A program made the translations under genes and the position numbers. From NCBI GenBank assembly GCA_903913285.1, contig CAIWKO010000023.1, positions 27,456-91,455 of the forward strand: DNA of 64,000 nt, given 5' to 3'. Below the pieces are notes generated by a model. That model saw nothing but the letters and a program-made list of their open reading frames with translations. It had not been told where the DNA came from and did no database searches. Origin of the DNA: an uncultured Bacteroidales bacterium (lineage in GTDB: Bacteria > Bacteroidota > Bacteroidia > Bacteroidales > CAIWKO01). Shown piece by piece: positions 21,738-30,654 of the stretch. The number at the start of each line of letters is the position of its first letter. Position 1 is the first letter of the stretch.

Positions 21738-22916
21738 ATGAAGCAAAATGATATATGCCTGATTGAAGTTACAGACAAAAAAACAGAGATTTCTTTTTTA
21801 AATGTAGCTCGGGTAATTTATAAAAATGATAAGAACTGGGTTTGTCCTTTAGACAACGATATTAAGAATGTTTTTAATCCTTTAAAAAATAATTATTACA
21901 AACATGGCGAAGCTATTCGTTGGGTGTTAAAAAACAAATCAGGTTCATTAATTGGCAGAATCGCAGCATTTATAGATTATAATTCCACTAGAACTACTGA
22001 TGAACCCATTGGTGGATGTGGATTTTTCGAGTGCATCAATAATCAAGAAGCTGCCAACTTTCTTTTCGATACTGCAAAATCATGGTTAACAGAAAAAGGC
22101 ATGAAGGGTATGGATGGTCCGATCAATTTTGGCGAAACCGATAAATATTGGGGATTATTGGTTGGAGGTTTTACACAACCCGCTGTAGAAGTAGCTTATA
22201 ATCCACCTTATTATCAGCTACTTTTTGAGAATTATGGATTTAAGGTTTATTTTAACCAAGAAGGATTTCATTACGATCTTAAAAAAGAAATACCAGAACG
22301 TTTTTGGAAAATTGCTGCATGGGTTGCCAAAAAACCTGAGTATAAATTTGTTCATTTCAGTTATAAAGAAATAGAAAAACAAGTAAAAGACTTTACAGAG
22401 GTTTTTAATGGAGCGTGGCAAGATTTTAAGAAAGATTTTGAACCTCTTCAATCCGTTTATGTTATGAACTTTTTAATTAAAGCCAAAGTAGTTATTGAAG
22501 AAAAGTTTATATGGATAGCCTATCAAAACGAAAAACCTGTTGCAATTTATTTGATGGTTCCCGATGTGAATATTATTTTTAAAGATTTTAATGGAAAATT
22601 GAATCTATGGAATAAACTGAAATTAGTTTATAGAGTAAAAACAAAACAACTGACTAGAGCCAAAGGTATTTTAATGGGGATAATTCCAAAATATCAAGGT
22701 TTAGGAATCGAATCAGCTTTTATTTACCAACTTCATGGGGTTTTTAAAGAAATGCCGCATTATACCGAACTTGAGTTTTCATGGGTAGGAGACTTTAATC
22801 CCATTATGCGCAAATTGTGGACTGCTATTGGTGCTGAGCCAGCTAAGCATTATATCACGTATCGATACTTATTTAATCGAGATGCAGAATTTAAAAGATA
22901 TCCGATTCCGGAATAA
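21738..22916 (+). CDS. GNAT-like acyl-CoA N-acyltransferase
   Basis: A 392-residue protein with no signal peptide. The segment KGILMGIIPKYQGLGIESAFIYQLH fits the acetyl-CoA binding loop (motif A, Q/R-x-x-G-x-G/A) of GNAT folds, and the size suits a double-GNAT or YghO-like protein. N-terminal pieces such as GCGFFECINNQEAANFLFDTAKSWL look like a first GNAT half. It begins 20 bases after the ligase and closes the operon. In this setting it could transfer an acyl group from CoA to an amine, making a lipoamide. The fold is inferred from motifs; the substrate is unknown. Confidence 0.7.
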   Translation: MKQNDICLIEVTDKKTEISFLNVARVIYKNDKNWVCPLDNDIKNVFNPLKNNYYKHGEAIRWVLKNKSGSLIGRIAAFIDYNSTRTTDEPIGGCGFFECINNQEAANFLFDTAKSWLTEKGMKGMDGPINFGETDKYWGLLVGGFTQPAVEVAYNPPYYQLLFENYGFKVYFNQEGFHYDLKKEIPERFWKIAAWVAKKPEYKFVHFSYKEIEKQVKDFTEVFNGAWQDFKKDFEPLQSVYVMNFLIKAKVVIEEKFIWIAYQNEKPVAIYLMVPDVNIIFKDFNGKLNLWNKLKLVYRVKTKQLTRAKGILMGIIPKYQGLGIESAFIYQLHGVFKEMPHYTELEFSWVGDFNPIMRKLWTAIGAEPAKHYITYRYLFNRDAEFKRYPIPE

Positions 22917-22985
22917 AACAATTTTATTAATGGTATTTGGAGAATTATTCTAAGTTATTAATTTAAATTTTATTTCAATTAGGCA

Positions 22986-24809
22986 ATGCTGAAAAACAAG
23001 ACCTCCCTAACCCAAAAACTATTCGGCTTCTATTTCGCCCTTAGCCTCATCACCATATTTATCCTGAGCCTCTACTCGTATCAAACCTCGAAAAACGCCC
23101 TCATTTCCCGCACCTTCGATCAGCTCAACTCCGTCAAATTCGAAAAAGAGCGCAACCTCGAAAACTATTTCATAGAGCGCATCGACGAGGTCAACCAAAT
23201 AAGCCACTTCGAAAACTGGGCCACCTTCGTCGAACAATCCAACCTGTTCAGCCCGGGCACCGCCGCCGAACATCAGCTCAAAACCCTCATCATAAACGAA
23301 TACAAGCAAAAAATAAGCAAACACTTTGGCGGAAAAGTAAACTACAAGCGCATCGTGGTCGAAACCCGCAACCTCGATTGCATCATTCAGCTCGAAGACA
23401 GCCTCTGCGAAACCGACATCACCCTGGTGCCCAAAAGCCAAACCGAATTTGCGTCCCAATTTGCCGAAATAACCAAAGCCGGCCATGTAAGCATAGTCGA
23501 AGACCTCAAAAATAAAAAGATCTACCTCGGAAGCCCGATAAAAAACTACAGTTCGGCCCTCAAACCCGAAGCATTGCTGCTCGAAATCGACATGGAACCC
23601 ATCAACTCTATTATGTATAACACCAACGTGCTCAATGGGCTGGGGAAGACGGGCGAAGCCTACGTGGTGGGCCGCGATAAAATAATGAAGACCTCATCAC
23701 GCTTCAGGAGCAACTCCATAAACAAACTGGAGGTGAAGACCACGGCAGTAGAAAAAGCCTTTGACAACGTTACCGGCACCGGTCAGTATCACGACTATCG
23801 CGACATGGTGGTGTTGGGCTCCTACGGCAAAATAAACATCCCCGGCCTCGACTGGGTGATACTCGTTGAAATAGATCTCGAAGAAGCCATGATACCGATA
23901 TACACGCTTCGCAACAGTATCATCATACTAAGCCTGCTGATATCGCTCATCATTTTCGGTATCGTTTATTTCATCTCGCTGCGCGTAACGGCTCCCATCA
24001 TCAAACTCAAACATGCCGCCGAATCCATCTCGCAAGGCAAGTTCGATGTCAACCTGGTGAACACCTCAACCGATGAAATCGGCGACCTAACGCGGGCCTT
24101 CAACCAAATGGCATCAAAAATAAAGATGCAAACCGAAGAAATACAAATCGAAAAAGCAAAACGCATCACCTCTGTCATCGACGGGCAGGAACAGGAGCGG
24201 CAGCGCCTCTCGCGCGAGCTGCACGACGGCCTCGGTCAGCGAATACTTGCCGTGAAGATGAAACTGGAGCGTGCCGAAAAAGCCACTCCCGACCTCAAGA
24301 TGAACATAATTGAAGATGCCAAAAATCTGTTGATCACCGTTTCTAAAGAAGTGGTGAACATGTCGGAAAACCTGATGCCTCCGGTATTAAATCAATTCGG
24401 GCTTATCAGTGCCATCGAAAACCTGTGTGAAGAAGTGAGAGCCGGCAACGATATTGCGGTCAAATTTAGCTTTAACGATATACCCGACAAATGCGACGAT
24501 AACAGCAAGATATATCTCTACCGTATCATACAGGAAGCACTCAACAACATAATAAAACATGCCGCTGCCACCAAAGTTGACATAGAGTTCAACTACGAGA
24601 ACGATACCATCAAACTGCTTATCCGCGATAACGGTAAGGGTTTTGATACCGACCTGAAACGCAAAACGGGCAACGGCATCTATAACATGCGCGACCGGGC
24701 CGAGATACTGGGTGGGTCGTTTGCATTGAGTTCGATGCCCGGCGAAGGAACCGTAATCATAGTGATATTAAAAATCAATCAGGAACAAAGTGTGCGAATT
24801 AATTCTTAA
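22986..24809 (+). CDS. Sensor histidine kinase, NarX/DegS-like (HisKA_3)
   Basis: A 607-residue membrane kinase. An N-terminal membrane helix (residues about 12-30) is followed by a periplasmic Cache/dCache-like sensor of about 280 residues, a second helix (about 310-333), a HAMP linker (SQGKFDVNLVNTSTDEIGDL), the dimerisation domain with phospho-acceptor H413 in SRELHDGLGQR, and a HATPase domain (DNGKGF, GNGIYNMRDRAE). This is the family that pairs with NarL/LuxR-type regulators, and such a regulator follows 27 bases later. The first half is much GC-richer than the AT-rich operon just upstream, so the compositional break falls exactly here. The signal sensed is unknown; neighbouring genes suggest ammonium or nitrogen status. 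Confidence 0.92.
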   Translation: MLKNKTSLTQKLFGFYFALSLITIFILSLYSYQTSKNALISRTFDQLNSVKFEKERNLENYFIERIDEVNQISHFENWATFVEQSNLFSPGTAAEHQLKTLIINEYKQKISKHFGGKVNYKRIVVETRNLDCIIQLEDSLCETDITLVPKSQTEFASQFAEITKAGHVSIVEDLKNKKIYLGSPIKNYSSALKPEALLLEIDMEPINSIMYNTNVLNGLGKTGEAYVVGRDKIMKTSSRFRSNSINKLEVKTTAVEKAFDNVTGTGQYHDYRDMVVLGSYGKINIPGLDWVILVEIDLEEAMIPIYTLRNSIIILSLLISLIIFGIVYFISLRVTAPIIKLKHAAESISQGKFDVNLVNTSTDEIGDLTRAFNQMASKIKMQTEEIQIEKAKRITSVIDGQEQERQRLSRELHDGLGQRILAVKMKLERAEKATPDLKMNIIEDAKNLLITVSKEVVNMSENLMPPVLNQFGLISAIENLCEEVRAGNDIAVKFSFNDIPDKCDDNSKIYLYRIIQEALNNIIKHAAATKVDIEFNYENDTIKLLIRDNGKGFDTDLKRKTGNGIYNMRDRAEILGGSFALSSMPGEGTVIIVILKINQEQSVRINS

Positions 24810-24836
24810 TTTTATCCGGTTAAAACATTAATCCTT

Positions 24837-25499
24837 GTGAAAAACATCAGTATAATTTTGGCCGACGACCATCAGATATTCCGCGATGGCATAAAATCGC
24901 TGCTTTCGGACGAAGAGAACCTGGAAGTGATAGCCGAAGCCTCGAACGGCGACGAACTCCTCAGCTTGCTTAAAGTAAACAAACCCGACGTGCTGGTGTT
25001 GGATATCAGCATGCCGAAAACATCGGGAATCGAGTTGGCAAAAATCATTTCGGAGCAATATCCCGAGGTTAACATTTTGATCTTATCGATGCATAAGAAC
25101 GAAGATTTTGTGGTGAATGCCATGATAAACGGAGCCAAAGGCTATCTGCCCAAAGATACCTCGCGCAAAGAACTGCTTGAAGCCATCAACACCATTGCTC
25201 ATGGCGACGAATATCTGGGCAAGCTGATATCGTCGAATATCCTGAAAAGTTATATTAAGAAATCGCGCTTCGGATTTGAGCGCATCGATAAAGACGAAAC
25301 TCTGACCAACCGCGAAAAAGAGATCATAGAGCAAGTGGGAGCGGGGCTGTCGAACAAAGAAATTGCTGATAAACTGTTTATCAGTGTTCGCACGGTTGAC
25401 AGCCATAAAAACCATATCATGAGCAAGCTGAAAATAAAATCGACAGCCGAACTCATCATCTACGGCATTAAAAACAAGATCATTGAGATCTCAGAATAA
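24837..25499 (+). CDS. NarL/LuxR-family response regulator
   Basis: A 220-residue regulator with a GTG start. Receiver domain: ADDHQIFRDG with the acidic pocket, and phospho-acceptor D56 in VLDISMP. C-terminal GerE/LuxR helix-turn-helix: LTNREKEIIEQVGAGLSNKEIADKL-type sequence followed by SVRTVDSHKNHIMSKL. It forms a two-gene unit with the upstream kinase. Family members of the NarL type bind inverted heptamers spaced by two bases; exactly such a site lies 28 bases after this gene, upstream of the outer-membrane protein gene, and another lies at 57583. Confidence 0.93.
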   Translation: MKNISIILADDHQIFRDGIKSLLSDEENLEVIAEASNGDELLSLLKVNKPDVLVLDISMPKTSGIELAKIISEQYPEVNILILSMHKNEDFVVNAMINGAKGYLPKDTSRKELLEAINTIAHGDEYLGKLISSNILKSYIKKSRFGFERIDKDETLTNREKEIIEQVGAGLSNKEIADKLFISVRTVDSHKNHIMSKLKIKSTAELIIYGIKNKIIEISE

Positions 25500-25526
25500 A
25501 TTTCCTTTCTTGTAAAATAGGTAAAT

Positions 25527-25542
25527 TACCTAATCTTAGGTA
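25527..25542. promoter_or_regulatory. NarL-like 7-2-7 inverted repeat (TACCTAA-N2-TTAGGTA)
   Basis: Perfect dyad of two heptamers with a two-base gap. A second overlapping perfect dyad, TAGGTA-AAT-TACCTA, covers 25518-25532, and GGTAT-AAA-ATACC lies at 25590-25602. A further TTAGGTA half-site is at 25627-25633, only a few bases before the ATG at 25640. The cluster lies between a NarL-type regulator gene and the porin-like gene. The same 16-base dyad with a different N2 recurs at 57583. The binding protein is inferred. Confidence 0.65.
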
Positions 25543-25639
25543 TTTGTTTTAATAGAAATTACGCTAAAACCATTATTGGCGGCTTTTAGGGTATAAAATA
25601 CCTTTACCACCTGAAATATTCATAGGTTAGGTATTTTAT

Positions 25640-26467
25640 ATGAAGCGTGTATTATCTGTATTCTTATTGCTGGCTGTATTAATCAGTGCCCGAAATGTTT
25701 CGGCTCAGGAAAAAAAATGTAATATTCCATTTAAATTAAATGTTGGCGCCGATCTGATGAGCCGCTATATATGGCGCGGAACAGATTACGGGAGTTCGCC
25801 GAGCATACAGCCCACACTTTCGTTCAATTTAGGCGGTTTTGAGATGGGTTATTGGGGTGCAGTGGCCATCACATCGAACTATCTGGAATCGGACCTTTAT
25901 CTGAAATATACTTTAAAAGGTTTTTCGGTTTGCCTGACTGATTATTATATTCCTGCTTTGGCTTCGGGCATCAACGACACACGATATTCGTTCTGCAAAT
26001 CGCCGAACCATATCGATTTTGATACTACAACCGGCACCAACCTGACAAAATATACCTCTCACACGTATGAAGCCATGTTGTGCTACAAAGGGCCTGAAAA
26101 ATTTCCCATTAGCGTGATGGTTGGAACATATATTTACGGAAACGACAAGACCCCGACAGATACTGTTTTTACGGATTCGAAGCTGATCAAATCGGTTAAT
26201 TATAAGAACTGCTATTCTACTTATATTGAATTAGGGTATTCGTTTGCTGTGAAGCAGTTTAATTTCGATGTTTTTGCCGGGGCTTCGCCTTTTGCAAGCG
26301 CCTACACCAGTCCGGCCTATAAAAAGGGTTTTGCAGTGGTGAATACCGGAATAACAGGGTACAGAAATATTAAGATTTCAGAACATTTTAGTCTGCCGGT
26401 TAAGGCTTCGGCCATATTTAATCCACAGTCGTCGAGTTTTTATTTTGTTTTTGGTTTTACATTATAA
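25640..26467 (+). CDS. Putative outer-membrane porin-like protein next to Amt
   Basis: A 275-residue exported protein: signal peptide ending at about AQ (residue 23), then an aromatic-rich, alternating pattern (VGADLMSRYIWRGTDYG, SIQPTLSFNLGGFEMGYWGAV) that recalls TorF-like putative porins. The C-terminus ends in YFVFGFTL, as in outer-membrane barrels. It lies 33 bases before the Amt gene and downstream of a cluster of NarL-like sites, so it is probably the first gene of a regulated porin-amt unit. The transported solute is unknown. Confidence 0.75.
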   Translation: MKRVLSVFLLLAVLISARNVSAQEKKCNIPFKLNVGADLMSRYIWRGTDYGSSPSIQPTLSFNLGGFEMGYWGAVAITSNYLESDLYLKYTLKGFSVCLTDYYIPALASGINDTRYSFCKSPNHIDFDTTTGTNLTKYTSHTYEAMLCYKGPEKFPISVMVGTYIYGNDKTPTDTVFTDSKLIKSVNYKNCYSTYIELGYSFAVKQFNFDVFAGASPFASAYTSPAYKKGFAVVNTGITGYRNIKISEHFSLPVKASAIFNPQSSSFYFVFGFTL

Positions 26468-26500
26468 TTTTTATTATTCACTTAATTTAGGAGATTTATT

Positions 26501-27715
26501 ATGGATACAGGTTCAACAGGTTTTATGCTTCTTGCATGTAGCCTGGTAATGTTAATGACGCCGGGTCTGGCCTTTTTCTATGGCGGTCTGGCAACCAAGA
26601 GGAACATTCTTGGTATTATGATCCAAAGTTTTGCTTCGCTCGGATGGACCACCGTTTTGTGGGTTATCTTCGGATACTCATTGTGTTTTAGCGGTGGCGC
26701 AGGCGGAATTATCGGAAACTTTGATAAATTTATGTTGCACGGGGTTGGCATGGATTCGATGTATACAAACGGGAAAATACCCGAGTTCGTATTTATTGCC
26801 TACCAGATGATGTTTGCTATTATCACACCTGCTCTTATCACAGGCGCTTTTGCAAACCGTGTAACTTTTAAATCGTACATGATCTTCTTAACGTTCTGGC
26901 AGATCCTGGTATATTATCCGTTCGTCCACATGATTTGGGGCGGTGGTTTATTAGCTGAATGGGGAGTTATCGATTTCGCAGGTGGTATTGTTGTTCATGC
27001 AACAGCAGGTTTTGCTGCTCTCGCCTCGGTATTTTATGTTGGTGCCCGTGTTGAAAAAAACAACACACCTAACAGTATTCCTTTGGTTGCTATCGGCAGC
27101 GGACTATTATGGTTCGGATGGTATGGTTTCAATTGCGGCAGCGAAGTTGCCGTCGACCATATAACTTCACTGGCCTTTTTAAATACCGATATCGCGGCAT
27201 CTTTTGCCACGGTGACGTGGGTAATTATTGAATGGATACATGCGAAGAAACCGAAGTTCCTGGGCTTGTTAACCGGCTCAATTGCCGGATTGGCGACAAT
27301 AACCCCCTGTGCGGGCTTCATACCTTTGTGGGCTTCACCTTTAGTGGGGATCGCGGCCGGAGGAGTTTGTTATCTGGCTGTTCAGTTCAAGAACAAACGG
27401 AAATGGGACGATGCACTCGATGTATGGGGTGTCCACGGTGTTGGCGGATTTTTAGGATGTATTTTATTAGGTGTATTTGCTTCAAAGGTTATCAACCCTT
27501 CAGGCGCTGATGGTTTGATTTCCGGTACATCAAGTTTCTTCCTGAAAGAAACCGTGGCAGTGGTTATTGCTTCGGCTTATGCTTTCATCTTTACCTATAT
27601 CATGCTTATTTTAATTAACCTGATAACTCCGGTAAGGGTATCTGAAGAAACTGAAAAACTTGGTCTTGATATGGGTCAGCATGGTGAAACAGCCTACGAC
27701 GAAGGCACTTTGTAA
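26501..27715 (+). CDS. amt: Ammonium transporter, Amt family
   Basis: A 404-residue channel with about eleven membrane helices. The N-terminus starts directly with GFMLLACSLVMLMTPGLAFFYGGL, without a cleavable leader. The conserved twin pore histidines are visible in GGIVVHATAG and WGVHGVGGFLG. It conducts ammonium/ammonia across the inner membrane. A clear AGGAGA ribosome site precedes the ATG. A strong terminator follows at 27731. No GlnK/PII gene is in this window, although Amt is often paired with one. Confidence 0.96.
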   Translation: MDTGSTGFMLLACSLVMLMTPGLAFFYGGLATKRNILGIMIQSFASLGWTTVLWVIFGYSLCFSGGAGGIIGNFDKFMLHGVGMDSMYTNGKIPEFVFIAYQMMFAIITPALITGAFANRVTFKSYMIFLTFWQILVYYPFVHMIWGGGLLAEWGVIDFAGGIVVHATAGFAALASVFYVGARVEKNNTPNSIPLVAIGSGLLWFGWYGFNCGSEVAVDHITSLAFLNTDIAASFATVTWVIIEWIHAKKPKFLGLLTGSIAGLATITPCAGFIPLWASPLVGIAAGGVCYLAVQFKNKRKWDDALDVWGVHGVGGFLGCILLGVFASKVINPSGADGLISGTSSFFLKETVAVVIASAYAFIFTYIMLILINLITPVRVSEETEKLGLDMGQHGETAYDEGTL

Positions 27716-27730
27716 ATGTAATATCTTCTC

Positions 27731-27768
27731 AACGAAAACCCTGTTTTAAAATAGGGTTTTCGTTTTTC
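27731..27768 (+). terminator. Rho-independent terminator after amt
   Basis: AACGAAAACCCT pairs perfectly with AGGGTTTTCGTT over a ten-base loop, followed by a T-rich tract. It separates amt from the Rh-type gene, so the latter needs its own promoter. Confidence 0.9.
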
Positions 27769-27888
27769 TTATTTTCTAAAATTATCACGAAAGCAAATTG
27801 CTAAGTGAATTAATGAATTTTTTTACGTAGAAACTTTATAGTATTTTGCGTAAAATTGCTATTTATTTTTTTGAATTATTTAAAAGAA

Positions 27889-27896
27889 TATTTTTG
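27889..27896 (+). promoter_or_regulatory. Possible -7 box (TATTTTTG) for the Rh-type gene
   Basis: TAnnTTTG match 38 bases before the ATG at 27934, with TTTG at 27870-27873 as a candidate -33 box; the 15-base spacing is short. Confidence 0.4.
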
Positions 27897-27933
27897 TTGA
27901 GCGAATTCATTTATCCACTTAATAATTTGTTTT

Positions 27934-29166
27934 ATGTCCTCTTCAAATACACTCAAAAAAATTTCAGCGACATTAGTTTTAGCAATAATGTCGACGGTTT
28001 CGTTTGCTGCTGATGCGACAAACGAAGCACTCTCAGCATCCATTATCAACGATCAGCGATACAACCGTGCCATACATATTATGGCGATGTTGTTGATCGG
28101 TTTTGGTTTTTTAATGGTATTTGTTCGTAAGTATGGCCGTTCGGCGCTTACAGCTACTTTTTTATTGGTTAGTTCTGCTATTCCTTTGTATTTTCTCATC
28201 CGAAGCACGGGTTGGGTTGGTAATGGCTATGGCGAGATTGAAAAACTTATTTTGGCCGAGTTCGGTGCTGCAAGTTTGCTGATCGCTGCCGGAGCTGTGT
28301 TGGGCCGTTTAAAACTGCCGCAGTATATTTTATTAGGCTTATTATTTATCCCTGCTTATGCTTTCAACGAATGGATCGTTTTGGGCGGAGGTCTGGGTTT
28401 GATTGATGCAGGCAGTGTGCTCGACACGGGCGGTTCTATCGTGATACATGCTTTCGGAGCTATATTCGGATTGGGAGTTGCTTTAACCATGACAACCAAA
28501 CAGGAAATGGAAAAGACCATTGAATCGGATGCCACCAGCGACCGCTATTCGATGTTGGGAAGTATGGCTTTGTGGATATTCTGGCCCAGTTTCTGTGCTG
28601 CTTTGGTAACACCTGCCGAAATGCCTCACACCGTTGTGAATGTGGTTCTGGCATTGTGCGGTTCAACGCTCACTACTTATATCTTCTCTATTTCGCTGCG
28701 TAAAAAAGTGAGCATTGCCGATATTGCAAATGCTGCTCTGGCCGGTGGTGTTGCTATCGGTTCGGCCTGCGTGGTGGCAAGCCACTCGATGGCAGCCGTT
28801 ATTGGTATTATGGCAGGCGGAATTTCAACTCTTGGGTTTGCCGTTATTCAATCGAAGCAACAGAAATGGATGAAGATTATAGATACCTGCGGCGTTACCA
28901 ATCTTCACGGTATACCCGGTTTGATGGGCGGTTTGGCTGTACTGCCGATTGCACGCGGACTGAATGTCGGCAACCAGTTATTCGGTATGCTCATCACCAT
29001 CGTGCTTGCTTTGGCTGCCGGATTTATTGTTGGCAAGATATTGCCGATACTTGGACGTAAGACAGAAGCCTACGAAGATGCCGATGAGTTTCTTGATGTA
29101 GAAAGAGAAGAAGGGAAGTCTGCTGTTCCGGAATTGAAGAAGGAAGAGGCTATCCTGCAGAATTAA
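27934..29166 (+). CDS. Rh-type ammonium channel homologue
   Basis: A 410-residue membrane protein. An N-terminal leader (cleavage near SFAAD) precedes about eleven or twelve helices. It differs from the preceding Amt and fits the Rhesus branch of the Amt/Rh superfamily: DTGGSIVIHAFGAIFGLG, LGSMALWIFWPSFCAAL and DTCGVTNLHGIPGLMGG are Rh-style motifs and contain both pore histidines. It probably conducts ammonia and perhaps CO2. It is separated from amt by a terminator. The C-terminus is acidic (DEFLDVEREEGK). Rh proteins are sparse in bacteria, so the tandem with Amt deserves note. Confidence 0.85.
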   Translation: MSSSNTLKKISATLVLAIMSTVSFAADATNEALSASIINDQRYNRAIHIMAMLLIGFGFLMVFVRKYGRSALTATFLLVSSAIPLYFLIRSTGWVGNGYGEIEKLILAEFGAASLLIAAGAVLGRLKLPQYILLGLLFIPAYAFNEWIVLGGGLGLIDAGSVLDTGGSIVIHAFGAIFGLGVALTMTTKQEMEKTIESDATSDRYSMLGSMALWIFWPSFCAALVTPAEMPHTVVNVVLALCGSTLTTYIFSISLRKKVSIADIANAALAGGVAIGSACVVASHSMAAVIGIMAGGISTLGFAVIQSKQQKWMKIIDTCGVTNLHGIPGLMGGLAVLPIARGLNVGNQLFGMLITIVLALAAGFIVGKILPILGRKTEAYEDADEFLDVEREEGKSAVPELKKEEAILQN

Positions 29167-29256
29167 CAGGATAAGATCCATTAATTCGAATAAACGCTTA
29201 TTGAGCGAAGTATAAGATGCGAATCAAAGGATGATCTTATATCTGGTTTATATATA

Positions 29257-29373
29257 GCCACTAAGGCACGAAGACACTAAGCCTCACGAAGAAATAAACA
29301 AATGTTCAATCAAATCAACTTTGTGTTTCTTGGTGTCTTGGAGTCCCTGCCTGCCGTCAGGCAGGTTTGTGGC
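29257..29373. repeat. Imperfect inverted repeat with a nested GC-rich palindrome
   Basis: Left arm 29257-29291 (GCCACTAAGGCACGAAGACA and on) is the imperfect reverse complement of the right arm 29319-29373. The right arm is interrupted by the 20-base palindrome CCTGCCTGCCGTCAGGCAGG at 29346-29365; removing it restores the match. It lies in the gap between two convergent genes. No open frame inside. Confidence 0.7.
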
Positions 29374-29415
29374 AAGAATATCTTTAATCCTTAGTTAGTA
29401 TTAAAACTTCGTTCA

Positions 29416-30654
29416 CTACAATTTTGCTTTAATATCGTCTTTGTCGGGGGCCTGATCGTCTAAAACAGGTTGTTCGAGCAGATGTTTCGGCAGGAAGAAT
29501 TTATTCGCAATAAGCGTGGGTATAACGGCACTGGCAATAACCACTCCAACAATCAATGAATACTGTTCCTGAGTAATGATATTGTGCGACAGCCCGTACA
29601 AAGCCGAAATGGTTCCGAATGTCAACCCTGTCGACATCAACAGGGTATAATACCATCTTTCTTTGGTGTATTTCTTAAAGTTGTAGTTCCACCGTTCTTT
29701 TTTATGAAACCTGAATCTGCGGATAGTAGGGTATAAGCCAAATATCTTCGAAAAAACCTTGCCTCCGAACAGCAACAGAAAAATAAACGGAGCTGCTATC
29801 AAAGCAGGCAAACTCACCAGGGCGCCGGCCCGCAGGAAATACAAAGGCGTTAAAAACCCAACCGTGAGCGTTCGCAAGCGCCTTACAAAATGCCCGTCTT
29901 TTTCCATGGTGCGGGCCAAAATCATTCCGATGATATAGGCAGGCAGAACAGGTTCGCTGTCCGACCATAAGGCCAACACCCCCATCGAAAGCAGTACAAA
30001 GAGTATCCATTTGGCGCGTATCTCTGCGGTTTTATGCGCGAAATGCTGTATCAGGAATTTCGTGATGTAGGGCAAAACAACGATCAGCAAAACCGTTGCT
30101 GCCAAAAACACTATCGTGCGGAAGGTGAACGGGGCGAATATCAATCCCAAGCCTATCACCGTTCCCAAATCGTTTACAAAACACGCGCCCAGTATTCCTT
30201 TTCCGTATTCGGTTTTGTTAAAACCATACTCCAGCATCACCGCATACACCACGGCCATCGAAGTGGTCGACAGGGCAATTCCGCACAACAAACTTGCCTG
30301 CATGTTCCAGCCAACAAGGTAATAGGCTATCAGCGAGCAGCCGATAAAAGGAGCGAAAAAACCAACCAGCCCTATCACCGAAACTTCTTTGAGTTTTGTT
30401 TTCATGCTGTCGGGGCTTAGCTCTGCACCGGCCAAAAATGTGAGCAAAATAGCGCCCACTCCCGCACAAAACTTCAGCCAGTCGGCATTTAAGGTCAGTC
30501 GTTCGCTTAGGTTGAGTTTATACGCTGCAAATCCTATCAAAGCGCCGACAATAATTTCCATCAACGCCATCGATATTTTCAATCGGTTTGCCACTATGGT
30601 CGACAAAACGGCAGCCAGAAACCAAAAAGCTGCTACAAAATAAATGCTGATCAT
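29416..30654 (-). CDS. Cation:proton antiporter (CPA2-like)
   Basis: A 412-residue inner-membrane protein with about twelve helices. LLTFLAGAELSPD in helix 3 and GACFVNDLGTVIGLG in helix 5 are the hallmarks of Kef/Nha-type exchangers; the ND pair is the expected ion-binding site. It is shorter than KefB/C and has no TrkA-N domain, so a plain Na+(K+)/H+ antiporter is likelier. A strong ribosome site (GGAGGAG, reverse strand) precedes the ATG at 30654. Convergent with the Rh-type gene. It may offset pH or ion changes, but no regulatory link is visible. Confidence 0.88.
   Translation of the reverse strand: MISIYFVAAFWFLAAVLSTIVANRLKISMALMEIIVGALIGFAAYKLNLSERLTLNADWLKFCAGVGAILLTFLAGAELSPDSMKTKLKEVSVIGLVGFFAPFIGCSLIAYYLVGWNMQASLLCGIALSTTSMAVVYAVMLEYGFNKTEYGKGILGACFVNDLGTVIGLGLIFAPFTFRTIVFLAATVLLIVVLPYITKFLIQHFAHKTAEIRAKWILFVLLSMGVLALWSDSEPVLPAYIIGMILARTMEKDGHFVRRLRTLTVGFLTPLYFLRAGALVSLPALIAAPFIFLLLFGGKVFSKIFGLYPTIRRFRFHKKERWNYNFKKYTKERWYYTLLMSTGLTFGTISALYGLSHNIITQEQYSLIVGVVIASAVIPTLIANKFFLPKHLLEQPVLDDQAPDKDDIKAKL

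Noticed and set aside
29167..29415. Small RNA gene
   Set aside because: The pairing is explained by a dispersed inverted repeat with a nested palindrome, and no promoter box precedes it.
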